A DNA stretch of 64,000 nt, taken from assembly GCA_016617495.1 (NCBI GenBank), contig WYCU01000005.1, forward strand, positions 124,001 to 188,000, given 5' to 3'. This DNA comes from Azonexaceae bacterium s22. GTDB taxonomy: Bacteria; Pseudomonadota; Gammaproteobacteria; Burkholderiales; Rhodocyclaceae. Both the position numbers and the translations under genes were made by a program. The stretch's first letter is position 1. Every line of letters begins with the position of its first letter. Below, piece by piece: positions 27,729 through 37,100 of this stretch. The notes beneath the pieces are model-generated. The model did no database searches, was not told where the DNA came from, and worked only from the letters and a program-made list of their open reading frames with translations.

Positions 27729-29054
27729 TCAACGGAGTTTTTCCTTGAAACAGACGGGGTCCAGGCCATGTCGTGCCAGCAATTTGTAAAACTCGGTGCG
27801 ATTGCGCTGGGCAATCCGCGCCGCCTGGGAAACGTTGCCCCGGGTGACTTTCAATAGGCGCACGAGATACTGGCTCTCGAACTCGCGGCGCGCATCGTCG
27901 AGCGCCGCCAGCGAGGCCTCCTCGGTTTCCCGCAGCACACCGGCGATGCAATTCAGGGGAATGGTTGGGGTGTTCGACATGGCGACCGCCTGCCGCAATA
28001 CCGTCTGCAATTGCAGGATGTTGCCTGGCCAGTTGGCGGTGGTCAGCGCGTTGATCGCTTCCGGCGAGAGCACCGCGTCGCTCTGGTAAGCGTGCAGGAA
28101 ATGCCTGGCCAGCAAGGGGATATCGTCCGGACGTTCGGAAAGACCGGGAACCTGCAGGGTGCAGCCGCGCAGGAAGTAAAAGAGATCGCTGCGAAAGCTG
28201 CCTTCGCTCAACGCATGATCGAGCGGGCGCGGAGACGAGGTGAGCAACTGCAGTTGCGGCCCTCCGGCGTCGCCGGCAGCCCGTTCGCCCGGCTGGAAGG
28301 GCACGCGTGCCTGGGACTGCGAAAGCAGGAATGCAAAAAGCCGCCCCTGTACCGAAAGCGGCAGCGCGCCAATGTCCTGAACGTAAAGCACGCCATTGCG
28401 GGCGCGGGTAAAGACGTTCGCTTCCCCGGCTTCGAGAAACTGGGCTTCCAGCTCCTGAACGGGGTAGTCGGTACAAGCGATCTTGACGAAGGGCCCGTCC
28501 GCAAAACGGCAGGCGCGGTGGATGGCTTGCGCCAGTGTGGATTTGCCGCTGCCCGCCGGGCCCAGCAGATGGGCCGCGTGCCCTTCTTCGGCAACCCGGT
28601 GCGCCTGGCGCAGCAGCTCTTCCATGCGCCCATTGACCGTCAGGATGTCCCGGCGCCAACGCCCGGCGTCGCGCTGCGGGTCCAGCACGGGGGAGAGGCG
28701 CAGGGCTTCGTCGACCCGGCGGAGCAATTCCTGGCTGTCGAAGGGCTTGGTCAGGTAGCTGAAGACGCCGCGTTGCGTGGCGGCCACGGCTTCCGGAATG
28801 GTGCCGTGGGCGGTCAGCACGATCACCGGGATCAGCGGCGCCTCGGCCTGGAGGTGACCGAAAAGCGTCATGCCGTCCATTTCGCCCATCTTGAGGTCGG
28901 TGACGACGAGCTGCGGCCGCTGTTGGCGGAAAACTTCCAGCGCCATTTCGCCGGACGTGGCCTGGGTCACCTCGTAGCCGGCCGTCACCAGGCGAGCGCA
29001 AATCAGGTGCAGCAGGCCTTGGTCGTCGTCGACCACGAGGATGCGCGCAACCAT
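27729..29054 (-). CDS. qseF: QseF/GlrR-type response regulator with degenerate AAA+ domain
   Basis: 441 residues from ATG 29054. A receiver domain (Asp53 in VVTDLKMGEMDG, Lys in LTKPF) is followed by an NtrC-type AAA+ domain and a Fis-type helix-turn-helix ending NVSQAARIAQRNRTEFYKLL, which matches GlrR. Walker A is intact (GPAGSGKST, 165-173). The sigma-54-contacting GAFTGA loop is missing, since LEAQFLEAGEANVFTRARN occupies its place. Walker B reads GVLYVQDIG instead of LFLDEIG, losing the usual Asp-Glu pair. It therefore probably cannot open sigma-54 promoters and may act as a DNA-binding or phospho-dependent regulator. Order with lipoprotein and kinase equals qseE-qseG-qseF. Confidence 0.85.
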   Translation of the reverse strand: MVARILVVDDDQGLLHLICARLVTAGYEVTQATSGEMALEVFRQQRPQLVVTDLKMGEMDGMTLFGHLQAEAPLIPVIVLTAHGTIPEAVAATQRGVFSYLTKPFDSQELLRRVDEALRLSPVLDPQRDAGRWRRDILTVNGRMEELLRQAHRVAEEGHAAHLLGPAGSGKSTLAQAIHRACRFADGPFVKIACTDYPVQELEAQFLEAGEANVFTRARNGVLYVQDIGALPLSVQGRLFAFLLSQSQARVPFQPGERAAGDAGGPQLQLLTSSPRPLDHALSEGSFRSDLFYFLRGCTLQVPGLSERPDDIPLLARHFLHAYQSDAVLSPEAINALTTANWPGNILQLQTVLRQAVAMSNTPTIPLNCIAGVLRETEEASLAALDDARREFESQYLVRLLKVTRGNVSQAARIAQRNRTEFYKLLARHGLDPVCFKEKLR

Positions 29055-29056
29055 GT

Positions 29057-29398
29057 TCAGTTGGCCTTGGGGCGCATGTTGCGCTCGATGGCGATTACGG
29101 CGTCCAGCTTTTTCTGTGTGGCGTCCAGCCGCGATTGCGTCTCCTGCAGCGCGGCTTCCAGCCGGCGCTTTTCTTCCTGGCATTGGCGCAGGCGTTCCAG
29201 ATCGGCCGCCCGGCGCTTGCTCAGTGTTTGTCGCTCGGGCTCCTTCTCACGGCTGGGCTCGGCCACACGCGGCGGCTCCTGAACCACAACCGGCGGGGCG
29301 GGTTCCGGCACCGGTTGGGCGGCGCAGCCCCACATCAGCGCGGCCAGGGCGGCCCCGGTCAGCAGACGTTGCACGGCGATGCTCATCGGATTATTCAT
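29057..29398 (-). CDS. QseG-like lipoprotein
   Basis: 113 residues, start ATG 29398, which overlaps the kinase stop by 8 bp. A hydrophobic signal ends in ALMWGCAAQ, an acceptable lipobox with Cys about 25. A Pro-rich linker follows, then a charged coiled coil (about 55-110, RLRQCQEEKRRLEAALQET). It occupies the position of the outer-membrane lipoprotein QseG/YfhG, which in enterobacteria modulates the kinase. Sequence conservation is low, so the assignment rests on architecture and gene order. Confidence 0.7.
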   Translation of the reverse strand: MNNPMSIAVQRLLTGAALAALMWGCAAQPVPEPAPPVVVQEPPRVAEPSREKEPERQTLSKRRAADLERLRQCQEEKRRLEAALQETQSRLDATQKKLDAVIAIERNMRPKAN

Positions 29399-30830
29399 GC
29401 ATTCCTTTCCTGAGATACGGGGCATCCAGCGGGAGGGTTACCCGGAAATGCGCACCACCGCCGGGAGCGGTGCCGACCTTGAGATTCCCGCGATGGGCAA
29501 GAATGAACTCCGACGCAATGGCCAGGCCCAGTCCGGCGCCGGGAAGGTTTTTCGAGGTGCTGCCGCGATAGAAGGGCTCGGCGAGACGATGGCGCTCGGG
29601 CTCCGGTACGCCGGGGCCTTGATCGAAAACGTCCAGCATGCAGTGGGCGTTGTCGGCCGAGAGTTGAATGCAGATCGTCCCGGCTGCCGGCGAAAATTTG
29701 ACGGCGTTGGAGAGCAGGTTATGAACGATGGTGAGCAGTGCTTCGCGCCCGGCCAGGATCTTTGTCGGAGCAAGCTGAAGCACGATACGGATCTTGCGTT
29801 CCTGGGCAATCAGCCGGTGGGTGTGGGTGACTTGCTCGATCAGTTCGTCGTAGCAAAGCCATTCGAAGTCGATGCGTTCGGCGGCATGTCCGGCCATCTG
29901 GAGATTGAGCAAGCCTTCGATCAGATCCTGCAGGCGGAAGACGTTGTCGCGAACGATGTCGAGAATTTTCTCCTGGTCCGGCGTCAGCTTGCCGACGACC
30001 TGATCGGAGAGCAACGAGGTGCCTTCGCGCATGGCCGCCAGCGGGGTCTTCAGTTCATGGGAGACATGGCGTAACACCTGGGTCCGGCTTTCTTCCAGCG
30101 ACAGCAGCCGGCGGCGCAACCAGTCCATCCAGCGGCCCAGCCAGCGCAGATCATCCGGACCGTCCAGCAGGATCGGGGTTTGCAGCTTGCCGTGCCCCAA
30201 GGCCAGGACAGCCTGCTCGAAGCCGCCGAGGAGGCGGGACAGCAGACGGCGCACCAGCATGACGATGGCCAAGGTGCCCACGGTGGCCAGCAGCAAAGCG
30301 ATGAAGGTGTGCTTGAACACATTCTCCGCCATCGTCTTGATCCCTTGCTGATCCTGCACGATCAAGGCCTGAACCTCTTCCCGCAGCTTGGTCGTGCGGA
30401 TGCGCATTTCATCGATGACCGAGCGGACGATGGCCACGTCGCCGTTGGCGATCAGGGCATTATGGGCATTCAGCTCCACATCCATCAGCGATTGGGACTC
30501 GCGGATCATCTCCGCCGGCAACATCTGGAGCTGCGCAAATGCGGAGAGGTGTCCGCGCCATTCCTCGCGCACATGCTCGTAATCTCCGAGGGATTCGGCA
30601 TCGCCCAGGATTTCGTAGCGGCGCAGATAGATCTCCATGTGCTGCACATCTTCGGTGAGTTCGCCCGAGAGACGGCCGAGTTCGGAAATGGTGCCGGTGG
30701 TGGCCAGGTAGTGCTGCGACAGCTGGTGAACCGTGAACAAGGCATAGCCGGCCATGACCAGCAACGGAATGACGACGAGAAATTGCCCCAGCGTGACGAG
30801 TTGGAGGAAGGAACGAGGGTAGCGCTTCAT
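29391..30830 (-). CDS. qseE: QseE/GlrK-type sensor histidine kinase
   Basis: 479-residue membrane kinase from ATG 30830 (MKRYPRSFLQLV). Two transmembrane helices (about 10-34 and 173-195) flank a helical periplasmic domain, then HAMP-like region, HisKA with His258 in LRHVSHELKTPLAAM, and HATPase with LLSNAVKFSP, DQGPGVPEPE and GAGLGLAIASEF. The layout and operon with a lipoprotein and a GlrR-type regulator match QseEGF. The signal sensed is unknown. Confidence 0.88.
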   Translation of the reverse strand: MKRYPRSFLQLVTLGQFLVVIPLLVMAGYALFTVHQLSQHYLATTGTISELGRLSGELTEDVQHMEIYLRRYEILGDAESLGDYEHVREEWRGHLSAFAQLQMLPAEMIRESQSLMDVELNAHNALIANGDVAIVRSVIDEMRIRTTKLREEVQALIVQDQQGIKTMAENVFKHTFIALLLATVGTLAIVMLVRRLLSRLLGGFEQAVLALGHGKLQTPILLDGPDDLRWLGRWMDWLRRRLLSLEESRTQVLRHVSHELKTPLAAMREGTSLLSDQVVGKLTPDQEKILDIVRDNVFRLQDLIEGLLNLQMAGHAAERIDFEWLCYDELIEQVTHTHRLIAQERKIRIVLQLAPTKILAGREALLTIVHNLLSNAVKFSPAAGTICIQLSADNAHCMLDVFDQGPGVPEPERHRLAEPFYRGSTSKNLPGAGLGLAIASEFILAHRGNLKVGTAPGGGAHFRVTLPLDAPYLRKGMHE

Positions 30831-30983
30831 GAAGCCATCGTATGCCAAGGCGTCGTGGCGAGAAAGTGTCGGGGTGAAACGACAGGTGCGGCGCGTGGCG
30901 TTCCGACCGAAGATTCGTTCGCGACGTCGGCCAGGGACGCGCAAATGAGTTGTATCGATCAATGACTTGAAACGAGGTTTCCT

Positions 30984-31313
30984 ATGTCAAAAACACGATT
31001 GTGGGTCCGTGCCCTGAGTGCGACAGCGCTCAGCCTGGCCGCCGTCTCAGCACAGGCCCAGACCACGGTCAGCGCGCCGCCCGCCGGGCGTCTGCTGGCT
31101 TCCAATTGCTTCCAGTGTCACGGCTATAACGGTCGTTCGAGCAAGGGGTTTGAAATTCTTGCCGGCGAATCAGCCAGCGAAATCTACAACGAGTTGAGGG
31201 AAATGCGGCAGAAGACCGGCAGCGATGTCGGGATCATGGAGGCGCATTCCCACGGTTATACCGATGCCCAGCTCAAGCTGATCGCCACCTATCTTTCCAA
31301 ACAAACTCCCTGA
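30984..31313 (+). CDS. fccA: Monoheme cytochrome subunit of sulfide dehydrogenase
   Basis: 109-residue periplasmic c-type cytochrome. Signal peptide ends near AVSAQA; one heme site CFQCH lies in LLASNCFQCHGYNG, and EAHSHGYTDAQLKLI probably supplies the region of the second axial ligand. It resembles the small cytochrome subunit of flavocytochrome c sulfide dehydrogenase and SoxE, and is followed 20 bp later by the flavoprotein. Divergent from qseE across about 150 bp without a recognised operator. Confidence 0.85.
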   Translation: MSKTRLWVRALSATALSLAAVSAQAQTTVSAPPAGRLLASNCFQCHGYNGRSSKGFEILAGESASEIYNELREMRQKTGSDVGIMEAHSHGYTDAQLKLIATYLSKQTP

Positions 31314-31333
31314 CCGGTCACAGGAGCAGACAC

Positions 31334-32623
31334 ATGAATCGTCGTGATTTCTTCAGATTTACCGGGTTCGGGGCATCGGCAGCGCTGCTTTCACGTTTGG
31401 CGGATGCGGCCACCGGGCAATTGGGTTTCGTGCCCACCAACACCGGGATCAAGGGGCGTGTGGTGGTGATCGGCGGCGGCATGGCCGGCGCCACCGTGGC
31501 AAAGTATCTGCGCCTTTGGGGCGGTAGCGGTGTGACCGTTACCCTCGTCGAGCGCGATGCCGCCTATACCTCGAACATTCTCAGCAACCTCGTCCTGAAT
31601 GGCCAGCGCACGCTGACCTCGCTGCAGTTCGGTTATTCAACCCTGGCCAGCCGCTATGGCATCAAGGTCGTGCGGGGCGAGGCCAAAGCCATCGACCATG
31701 TCGGTCACAAGGTCTTGCTTGCCGATGGCACCAGCCTGCCCTATGACCGCCTGGTCGTTGCGCCGGGGATCGAATTCAATGTCATCCCGGGGCTAGAGAC
31801 TGCGGCTGCGCAGGCCAAGGTGCCGCATGCCTGGAAGGCCGGCGCACAAACCACCACACTCAAGAACCAGATCGCCGCGATGCCGTCCGGCGGGACCTTC
31901 GTGATGACCATTCCGGCCAAGCCTTACCGCTGCCCGCCGGGACCCTACGAACGGGCGTGCGTCGTTGCCGACTGGCTCAAACGCTACCGCCCAGGCTCCA
32001 AGGTCATCGTGCTCGACGCCAACTCGGGCATCCTGGCCGAGCCGGAGAATTTCAGTCATGCGTTCGACGTGATCCACCAAGGGGTCATCGACTATCACCC
32101 CGGTGTGACGATCAACAGCATCAATGCCTCCACGATGACCCTGAACACGAGCATGGGTGCCCTGCGTGCCAACGTCATCAACGCCATTCCGTCTCAACGG
32201 GCGGGAAGCATCCTGACTGCCAGCGGTTTGGCCAATGCGCCAGGGCAGTGGGCAGACGTCAACGTGCTGACCTACCAATCCACCGTCGCGCCCGGCGTGC
32301 ACATCATCGGCGATTCGTCGGCGACGACGCAGCCCAAGGCTGGCCACATCGCCAATCAGGAAGCCAAGATCTGCGCCGATGCCATCGTGCGTCTGCTCGC
32401 CGGTCTCAGTCCCGATCCGGCACCGGTGACCAATTCGGCCTGCTATTCGCCGATCACGTCGCAAACCGCATCGTGGCTTTCATCGCGCTTCGCCTACGAC
32501 CCGGCGACCGCCAAGATGGCCCTTGTGGCAGGCGGGCTGGTGGAGGCGCCGAGCATCTCCAAGGATAACTACGAAGAGATGTTCAAGTGGTTTAACACCC
32601 TCATGGAAGACAGCTTCGCCTGA
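31334..32623 (+). CDS. fccB: Flavocytochrome c sulfide dehydrogenase flavoprotein
   Basis: 429-residue FAD protein that oxidises sulfide and passes electrons to the FccA cytochrome. A Tat signal (MNRRDFFRFTGFGASAALL) directs the folded protein to the periplasm. The FAD-binding Rossmann motif is VVVIGGGMAGATVAKYL; TIPAKPYRCPPGPYERAC carries a candidate redox cysteine pair region; HIIGDSSATTQPKAGHIAN is the second FAD contact. The C-terminal 70 residues match the FCSD flavin-binding end. It indicates use of reduced sulfur or sulfide detoxification. Confidence 0.9.
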   Translation: MNRRDFFRFTGFGASAALLSRLADAATGQLGFVPTNTGIKGRVVVIGGGMAGATVAKYLRLWGGSGVTVTLVERDAAYTSNILSNLVLNGQRTLTSLQFGYSTLASRYGIKVVRGEAKAIDHVGHKVLLADGTSLPYDRLVVAPGIEFNVIPGLETAAAQAKVPHAWKAGAQTTTLKNQIAAMPSGGTFVMTIPAKPYRCPPGPYERACVVADWLKRYRPGSKVIVLDANSGILAEPENFSHAFDVIHQGVIDYHPGVTINSINASTMTLNTSMGALRANVINAIPSQRAGSILTASGLANAPGQWADVNVLTYQSTVAPGVHIIGDSSATTQPKAGHIANQEAKICADAIVRLLAGLSPDPAPVTNSACYSPITSQTASWLSSRFAYDPATAKMALVAGGLVEAPSISKDNYEEMFKWFNTLMEDSFA

Positions 32624-32680
32624 TCGACCCCGGCCGGGCGCGTCGAGAGACGTTCCCGGCATTTTTCAAGGATTTTGCCG

Positions 32681-33109
32681 ATGCCGAAACAACGTGCCGA
32701 ACGAGACCAGCAAAGCGGTTTCACCTTGCTTGAGCTGCTGGTGGTCGTCGCCATCATCGGACTGCTTGCGGCCTATGTCGGCCCGCGCTATCTGTCCCAG
32801 GTGAACAAATCGGAAGTGACCGCCGCACGCGCCCAGATCGAGGCCATCGCGCGGGCGCTGGAATCCTATCGGCTCGATGTCGGCAGTTATCCGGCGACGG
32901 AAGTCGGCCTCAAAGCCTTGCAGCGTGCTCCGGGCAACCAGCCGCGCTGGCGTGGTCCGTATTTACAGAAGGAGCTTCCGGACGATCCCTGGGGGCATGC
33001 CTATGTCTATCGCCTCGTCGCAGCCAACGGGCGGGAGTTCGAGTTGTTGTCGTATGGCCGCGATGGCCGCCCCGGGGGCGAAGGGGATAACGCCGATATC
33101 CGCTTCTGA
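32681..33109 (+). CDS. gspG: Major pseudopilin GspG-like
   Basis: 142-residue prepilin-type protein. The cleavage and helix motif reads SGFTLLELLVVVAIIGLL, with Glu5 of the mature form. The C-terminus has the calcium-site GspG pattern (LPDDPWGHAYVYR, then YGRDGRPGGEGDNADI). The start is ATG 32681 with AAGGA upstream. It opens an eleven-gene secretion/pilus-like operon, 57 bp after fccB. Confidence 0.93.
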   Translation: MPKQRAERDQQSGFTLLELLVVVAIIGLLAAYVGPRYLSQVNKSEVTAARAQIEAIARALESYRLDVGSYPATEVGLKALQRAPGNQPRWRGPYLQKELPDDPWGHAYVYRLVAANGREFELLSYGRDGRPGGEGDNADIRF

Positions 33110-33117
33110 GCCTGCGC

Positions 33118-34308
33118 ATGCAATTCAGCATCCGGGCCTTCGGCCCCGCCGGTATCGAAACACTGCAACTGGAAGCGGCCAGTGCCGAGGCGGCGCGTCG
33201 GGAGGCGCTTGCGCGCCAGTTCCAGCCGATTTCGATCCGTCAGGCCGCTTCCTGGCGACGCGCATCGGGTGCGGATTTCGACTTGCTGTTGTTTAGCGAA
33301 GAATTGCTGGCCTTGCTGTCGGCCGGGTTGGCTTTGACCGAGGCACTTGCGGCGCTGCATGAGAAGGAGCGGCGGCCAGCCGCTGCTGCGGTCCTCGCCG
33401 GTCTGCGCACCAGTCTGGCCGACGGTCGCCGCTTTGCCGCGGCACTGGCCGAACAGCCGGCGATCTTTCCGCCGCTTTATTGCGGCCTGATGCGTTCGGC
33501 CGAGGGTACATCCAGCCTGGACAGCGCCCTGTCGCGCTTTATCGAATATCGCCAGCGTATTGATCAGATTCGTCGCCATGTCGGACAGGCGATGATCTAC
33601 CCGGCCATCCTGCTCGCCGTAGGGGGCTTGGTCAGTCTGTTCCTGCTGGGCTATGTCGTGCCCAGCTTCGCTTCGGTTTACCAGAATGCCGGGCGCGAGC
33701 TGCCGCTGGCCTCGCGCTGGTTATTGCAATGGGGGCGACTGGTCAGCGAGCACGCCTGGGCGGTCGCGCTGCCGGGTATCGGCATTTTGGCCGCAGTGGC
33801 CTGGCATGTCTCCAGCGCCACACGGCGCGGCCGTTTGCTGGAAAGCCTTCGCCAGGGTGCGGCGCGCCTGCCTCAGGTCGGGCAGTTCTTGCGCACCTTC
33901 GAGCTGGCGCGACTCTATCTCGCCCTGGGCACCTTGCTGGAAGGCGGCATTCCCATACTCGCCGCGCTGGAACTGTGTTCCGGCGTGGTCAGCGCGGCGG
34001 TTCGCGCACGTATCGACGAAGTCATGGACCACATTCGCGAAGGCATTCCGGCTTCGGAGGCGTTTGATCGCTGCGCCCTGGCGACCCCGGTGGCGTTGCG
34101 CCTGATGCGCGTCGGGGAACACACCGGTCAGCTGGCCGACATGCTGATGCGTGCCGCGCGTTTCCACGATGCCGAAGTGGAGCGCTTCATCGCGCGTTTC
34201 ACCCGGAGCTTCGAGCCCTTGTTGATGGCGGCTATCGGCATCGTGGTCGGGACCATCGTGGTCCTGCTCTACATGCCGATCTTCGATCTGGCGGGCAGCT
34301 TCCAATGA
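33118..34308 (+). CDS. gspF: Type II secretion inner-membrane platform protein
   Basis: 396-residue polytopic platform protein. Two homologous GspF domains can be seen, with LLFSEELLALLSAGLALTEA in the first and FELARLYLALGTLLEGGIPI in the second. Three hydrophobic helices occur (about 160-185, 215-235, 360-385). It anchors the GspE ATPase. Its stop overlaps the gspE start (ATGA). Confidence 0.93.
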   Translation: MQFSIRAFGPAGIETLQLEAASAEAARREALARQFQPISIRQAASWRRASGADFDLLLFSEELLALLSAGLALTEALAALHEKERRPAAAAVLAGLRTSLADGRRFAAALAEQPAIFPPLYCGLMRSAEGTSSLDSALSRFIEYRQRIDQIRRHVGQAMIYPAILLAVGGLVSLFLLGYVVPSFASVYQNAGRELPLASRWLLQWGRLVSEHAWAVALPGIGILAAVAWHVSSATRRGRLLESLRQGAARLPQVGQFLRTFELARLYLALGTLLEGGIPILAALELCSGVVSAAVRARIDEVMDHIREGIPASEAFDRCALATPVALRLMRVGEHTGQLADMLMRAARFHDAEVERFIARFTRSFEPLLMAAIGIVVGTIVVLLYMPIFDLAGSFQ

Positions 34309-35870
34309 ACGCACCGACGCCCCCTGCGCTGTGGGAAGCCGGTTACCCGGTGGCCACGCCGGCATTCCTGGCGACGCTCGTACCGCAATTCGAGTGCATG
34401 CCGCTGGAGGCTGCGCTGGCCCGTCGATGCATGCTGTTCGACGGCGGGCCATCGGCATCTGCGGTGGGGGTGGCCACCGATCCTGCCGATGTGGATAGTC
34501 AGCGCTGGGTCGAGGCGCGCGCCGGCGGCGTGGTTCGGTGGTATCTCGCGGCCCCGGGCGATTTCGAGGCCTGGCTGGCCCGCCAGACGCTATCCCATGC
34601 CGTTGCGCCGGGCGACGATGCGCTGGCGCACGAGGCAGGCGCGGCCGACGATAAATCGCTGAGCATCGATCCGCAGCTCGGGGTGGCCGCCAGCCCGGTC
34701 GTCCGGCTGGTCAATTCGGCGCTGGCCGAGGGCTTGCGCCTGGGGGCGAGCGATATCCACCTGGAAACCACGGCGCACGGGCTGGTGGTGCGCTACCGGA
34801 TCGACGGGGTGCTGGAGACGTTCCGGAGCACCGCCGGGCTGGAACCGGCCGGCCAGGCGATTTCGCGGCTGAAGGTGCTGGCCGAACTCGACATCGCCGA
34901 AACGCGCATTCCCCAGGATGGCCGGATGAGCGTTCGGCTGGGCAATGAAGGCAAAGTCGATTTGCGCGTGTCGATCATGCCCAGCCTGCACGGCGAAGAC
35001 GCGGTATTGCGCATCCTCGACAAGCGCCGTCTGGCCAGCGCGGAAAGCGGGCTGACGTTGGCCGAACTGGGTTTTGTCGGAGAGGACCGGGAGCAGCTTC
35101 GCGATCTGGCCGCGCAACCGTACGGCATGCTTCTGGCCAGCGGGCCGACCGGTAGCGGCAAGACCACCTCCCTCTACGCCCTCCTGGCCGAGATCGACAA
35201 GCGGCGAGAGAAGATCGTCACCATCGAAGACCCCATCGAGTACCAATTGCCGGGCATCCTGCAAATCCCGGTCAACGAGAAAAAAGGGCTGACATTTGCC
35301 CGCGGATTGCGCTCCATCCTGCGCCATGATCCGGACACCATCATGGTCGGCGAGATCCGCGACCGGGAAACTGCCGAAATCGCCGTGCAGTCGGCCTTGA
35401 CCGGGCACCGCGTGCTGTCCAGCGTGCACGCCAATCATGTCCTCGACGTGTTTGGCCGTTTCGCGCACATGGGCATCGACGCCTATCTGCTGGCCTCGGC
35501 GATCAACGGCCTGTTCGCCCAGCGCCTGTTGCGTCGGCTGTGTCCGCATTGCAAGCGTGAGCAGCGGCCGGATGCGCGGCAAAAACACATTCTCAAACTG
35601 TCCGACAGCGAATCCGGCGTGGCCTATGGCGCGCCCGCCGGTTGCGATTCGTGTCGGCGTACCGGCTATCAGGGGCGCAGCGCGATTGTCGAGATCCTGG
35701 CCCTCGACGACGGGTTGCGCTCCCTGATAGGCCAACGCGCCCCCCTCTCGGAAATTCGCGCTGCTGCGCGTGCTCAAGGCATGCGGACCTTGCGCGAGGC
35801 AGCATTGGCCCTGGCCAGGGCGGGCATTACCGGGCTTGATGAGGTTTGCCGTGTTACGGTCCGTGCCTGA
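34305..35870 (+). CDS. gspE: Type II secretion ATPase
   Basis: 521-residue GspE/PilB-type ATPase. After a divergent N1 domain come the Arg-rich DGRMSVRLGNEG region, Walker A SGPTGSGKTTSLYALL (near 280), Asp box TIEDPIEYQLPG, Walker B TIMVGEIRDRETAEIAVQ and the His box GHRVLSSVHANH. A tetracysteine zinc module (LCPHCKREQ ... GCDSCRRTGY) closes it, as in classical GspE. It powers pseudopilus growth. Confidence 0.95.
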   Translation: MNAPTPPALWEAGYPVATPAFLATLVPQFECMPLEAALARRCMLFDGGPSASAVGVATDPADVDSQRWVEARAGGVVRWYLAAPGDFEAWLARQTLSHAVAPGDDALAHEAGAADDKSLSIDPQLGVAASPVVRLVNSALAEGLRLGASDIHLETTAHGLVVRYRIDGVLETFRSTAGLEPAGQAISRLKVLAELDIAETRIPQDGRMSVRLGNEGKVDLRVSIMPSLHGEDAVLRILDKRRLASAESGLTLAELGFVGEDREQLRDLAAQPYGMLLASGPTGSGKTTSLYALLAEIDKRREKIVTIEDPIEYQLPGILQIPVNEKKGLTFARGLRSILRHDPDTIMVGEIRDRETAEIAVQSALTGHRVLSSVHANHVLDVFGRFAHMGIDAYLLASAINGLFAQRLLRRLCPHCKREQRPDARQKHILKLSDSESGVAYGAPAGCDSCRRTGYQGRSAIVEILALDDGLRSLIGQRAPLSEIRAAARAQGMRTLREAALALARAGITGLDEVCRVTVRA

Positions 35871-36615
35871 TCGCCTGCGCCAGTGGGCGCACCGCCCCGC
35901 ACGCGTGCAGGTGGACATCGGCCGCGCACAGCTTGTCGTCGCCAGCGGCACGCAAGCGTTCGTGCGCGAACTCGAAACCCTCTTGGTGGCCGGGTCCTCA
36001 CTCGAAGCGCTTGCCGCACTGCGCGACAGCCTGGCGGACGCCCTGGCGCAGCTTCATGGGGGTCATCGCGTCATCGACCTGACTGTTGCCGATGCGCTGG
36101 CGCGGCAATGGATTTTCCGGCGACCGCAAGGCGTGCGCCAGCTGAACGAACTGGATGCCGTGGCGCGCCTCGACATGCAGCGCATCTACGGGGATGGCGA
36201 TGCGGCAGAAACGGCGTGGCACATCCGCTACGATGCCCAGCCATTTCTCGACCGCTGGCCGGCCGTGGCCTTGCCGCAAGCCCTGGTCGATACCCTCAGC
36301 GAAGCCGCGGCGACCTGTGCCTGTGAGATTGCCACTCTGCGCCCCCGCTTTGCCGCAAGTGTGGCCGGCCAACGGACCCGTGTTGGCGCGCTCTTCCGTC
36401 GACCGCAGCCCGTCGTGCATGTGCTCGACGCAACGGATGGCATTACGGTCGGTATCCGGGCGCAGCGCCAGTGGTTGAGCCTGCGCACCTATCCGGCGCT
36501 GAACGTCCTCGGTATCGAGATGCCGGCGCTGGTGGAGCGCGAGTGTCGGGCAGCCGGCATTGCCGTTACCGATGTGCAGGTGGATGTGCGGCATTGGCCG
36601 GGAGGTCGGGCATGA
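35839..36615 (+). CDS. PilM/GspL-like cytoplasmic assembly protein
   Basis: 258 residues, start ATG 35839, overlapping the gspE end by 32 bp. No signal peptide or membrane helix is visible. It takes the place of PilM (or the cytoplasmic domain of GspL) in front of a PilN-like bitopic protein, so an actin-like ATPase-fold scaffold is likely. Sequence similarity is weak and the assignment comes from the operon order. A GTG 12 bp downstream is an alternative start. Confidence 0.6.
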   Translation: MRFAVLRSVPDRLRQWAHRPARVQVDIGRAQLVVASGTQAFVRELETLLVAGSSLEALAALRDSLADALAQLHGGHRVIDLTVADALARQWIFRRPQGVRQLNELDAVARLDMQRIYGDGDAAETAWHIRYDAQPFLDRWPAVALPQALVDTLSEAAATCACEIATLRPRFAASVAGQRTRVGALFRRPQPVVHVLDATDGITVGIRAQRQWLSLRTYPALNVLGIEMPALVERECRAAGIAVTDVQVDVRHWPGGRA

Positions 36616-37100
36616 AGCTGGACATCGACTTCGCGCCCCGCTCGTCCGGCCTCATGAACGTACGCCGTGCCGTCAGTGCGCTGGGGACGGCCTTGGCGAT
36701 TGCCGGGACGGTCGCGCTGACCTCGAATACCGTCGCCACCCTGCCACCGCCGCCCGGCGATATTCTGGCTGGCGTGAATGTCGATGCCGTGAATGCTGCC
36801 ATCGAGACGCTCAACATGCCGTGGGGCATCGTGTTGACGCACATTGAGGAAAGTGTCGGCGATGCGGTTCGGCTGACACGCCTGGAGATCGATACGGCGA
36901 GCGGGCGCTTGATACTTCAGGGCGAGGCGACGGACGATCGGGCGGTGCTGGCCTTGCCGGCCCTGTTGAATGCCAAGCCGGATTTTTCCGAGGCGCGGGT
37001 GCTCAGTCAAAGCCGCAGTGCACCCGGCGCGCAGAGTGCATTCCCGGTTCGCTTCGTACTCGAATTGCGCCTGCGTTCAGCGCGCAAGGGGGGCGTGTGA
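36612..37100 (+). CDS. PilN/GspL-like bitopic membrane protein
   Basis: 162 residues with a short cytoplasmic segment beginning MKLDIDFAPRSSG (PilN-like), one transmembrane helix about 24-45, and a periplasmic alpha-beta domain including VRLTRLEIDTASGRLILQG, similar to the ferredoxin-like fold of PilN. ATGA overlap with the gene upstream and a 4-bp overlap downstream. Together with the next two genes it should form the PilMNOP-type inner alignment complex. Confidence 0.65.
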   Translation: MKLDIDFAPRSSGLMNVRRAVSALGTALAIAGTVALTSNTVATLPPPPGDILAGVNVDAVNAAIETLNMPWGIVLTHIEESVGDAVRLTRLEIDTASGRLILQGEATDDRAVLALPALLNAKPDFSEARVLSQSRSAPGAQSAFPVRFVLELRLRSARKGGV

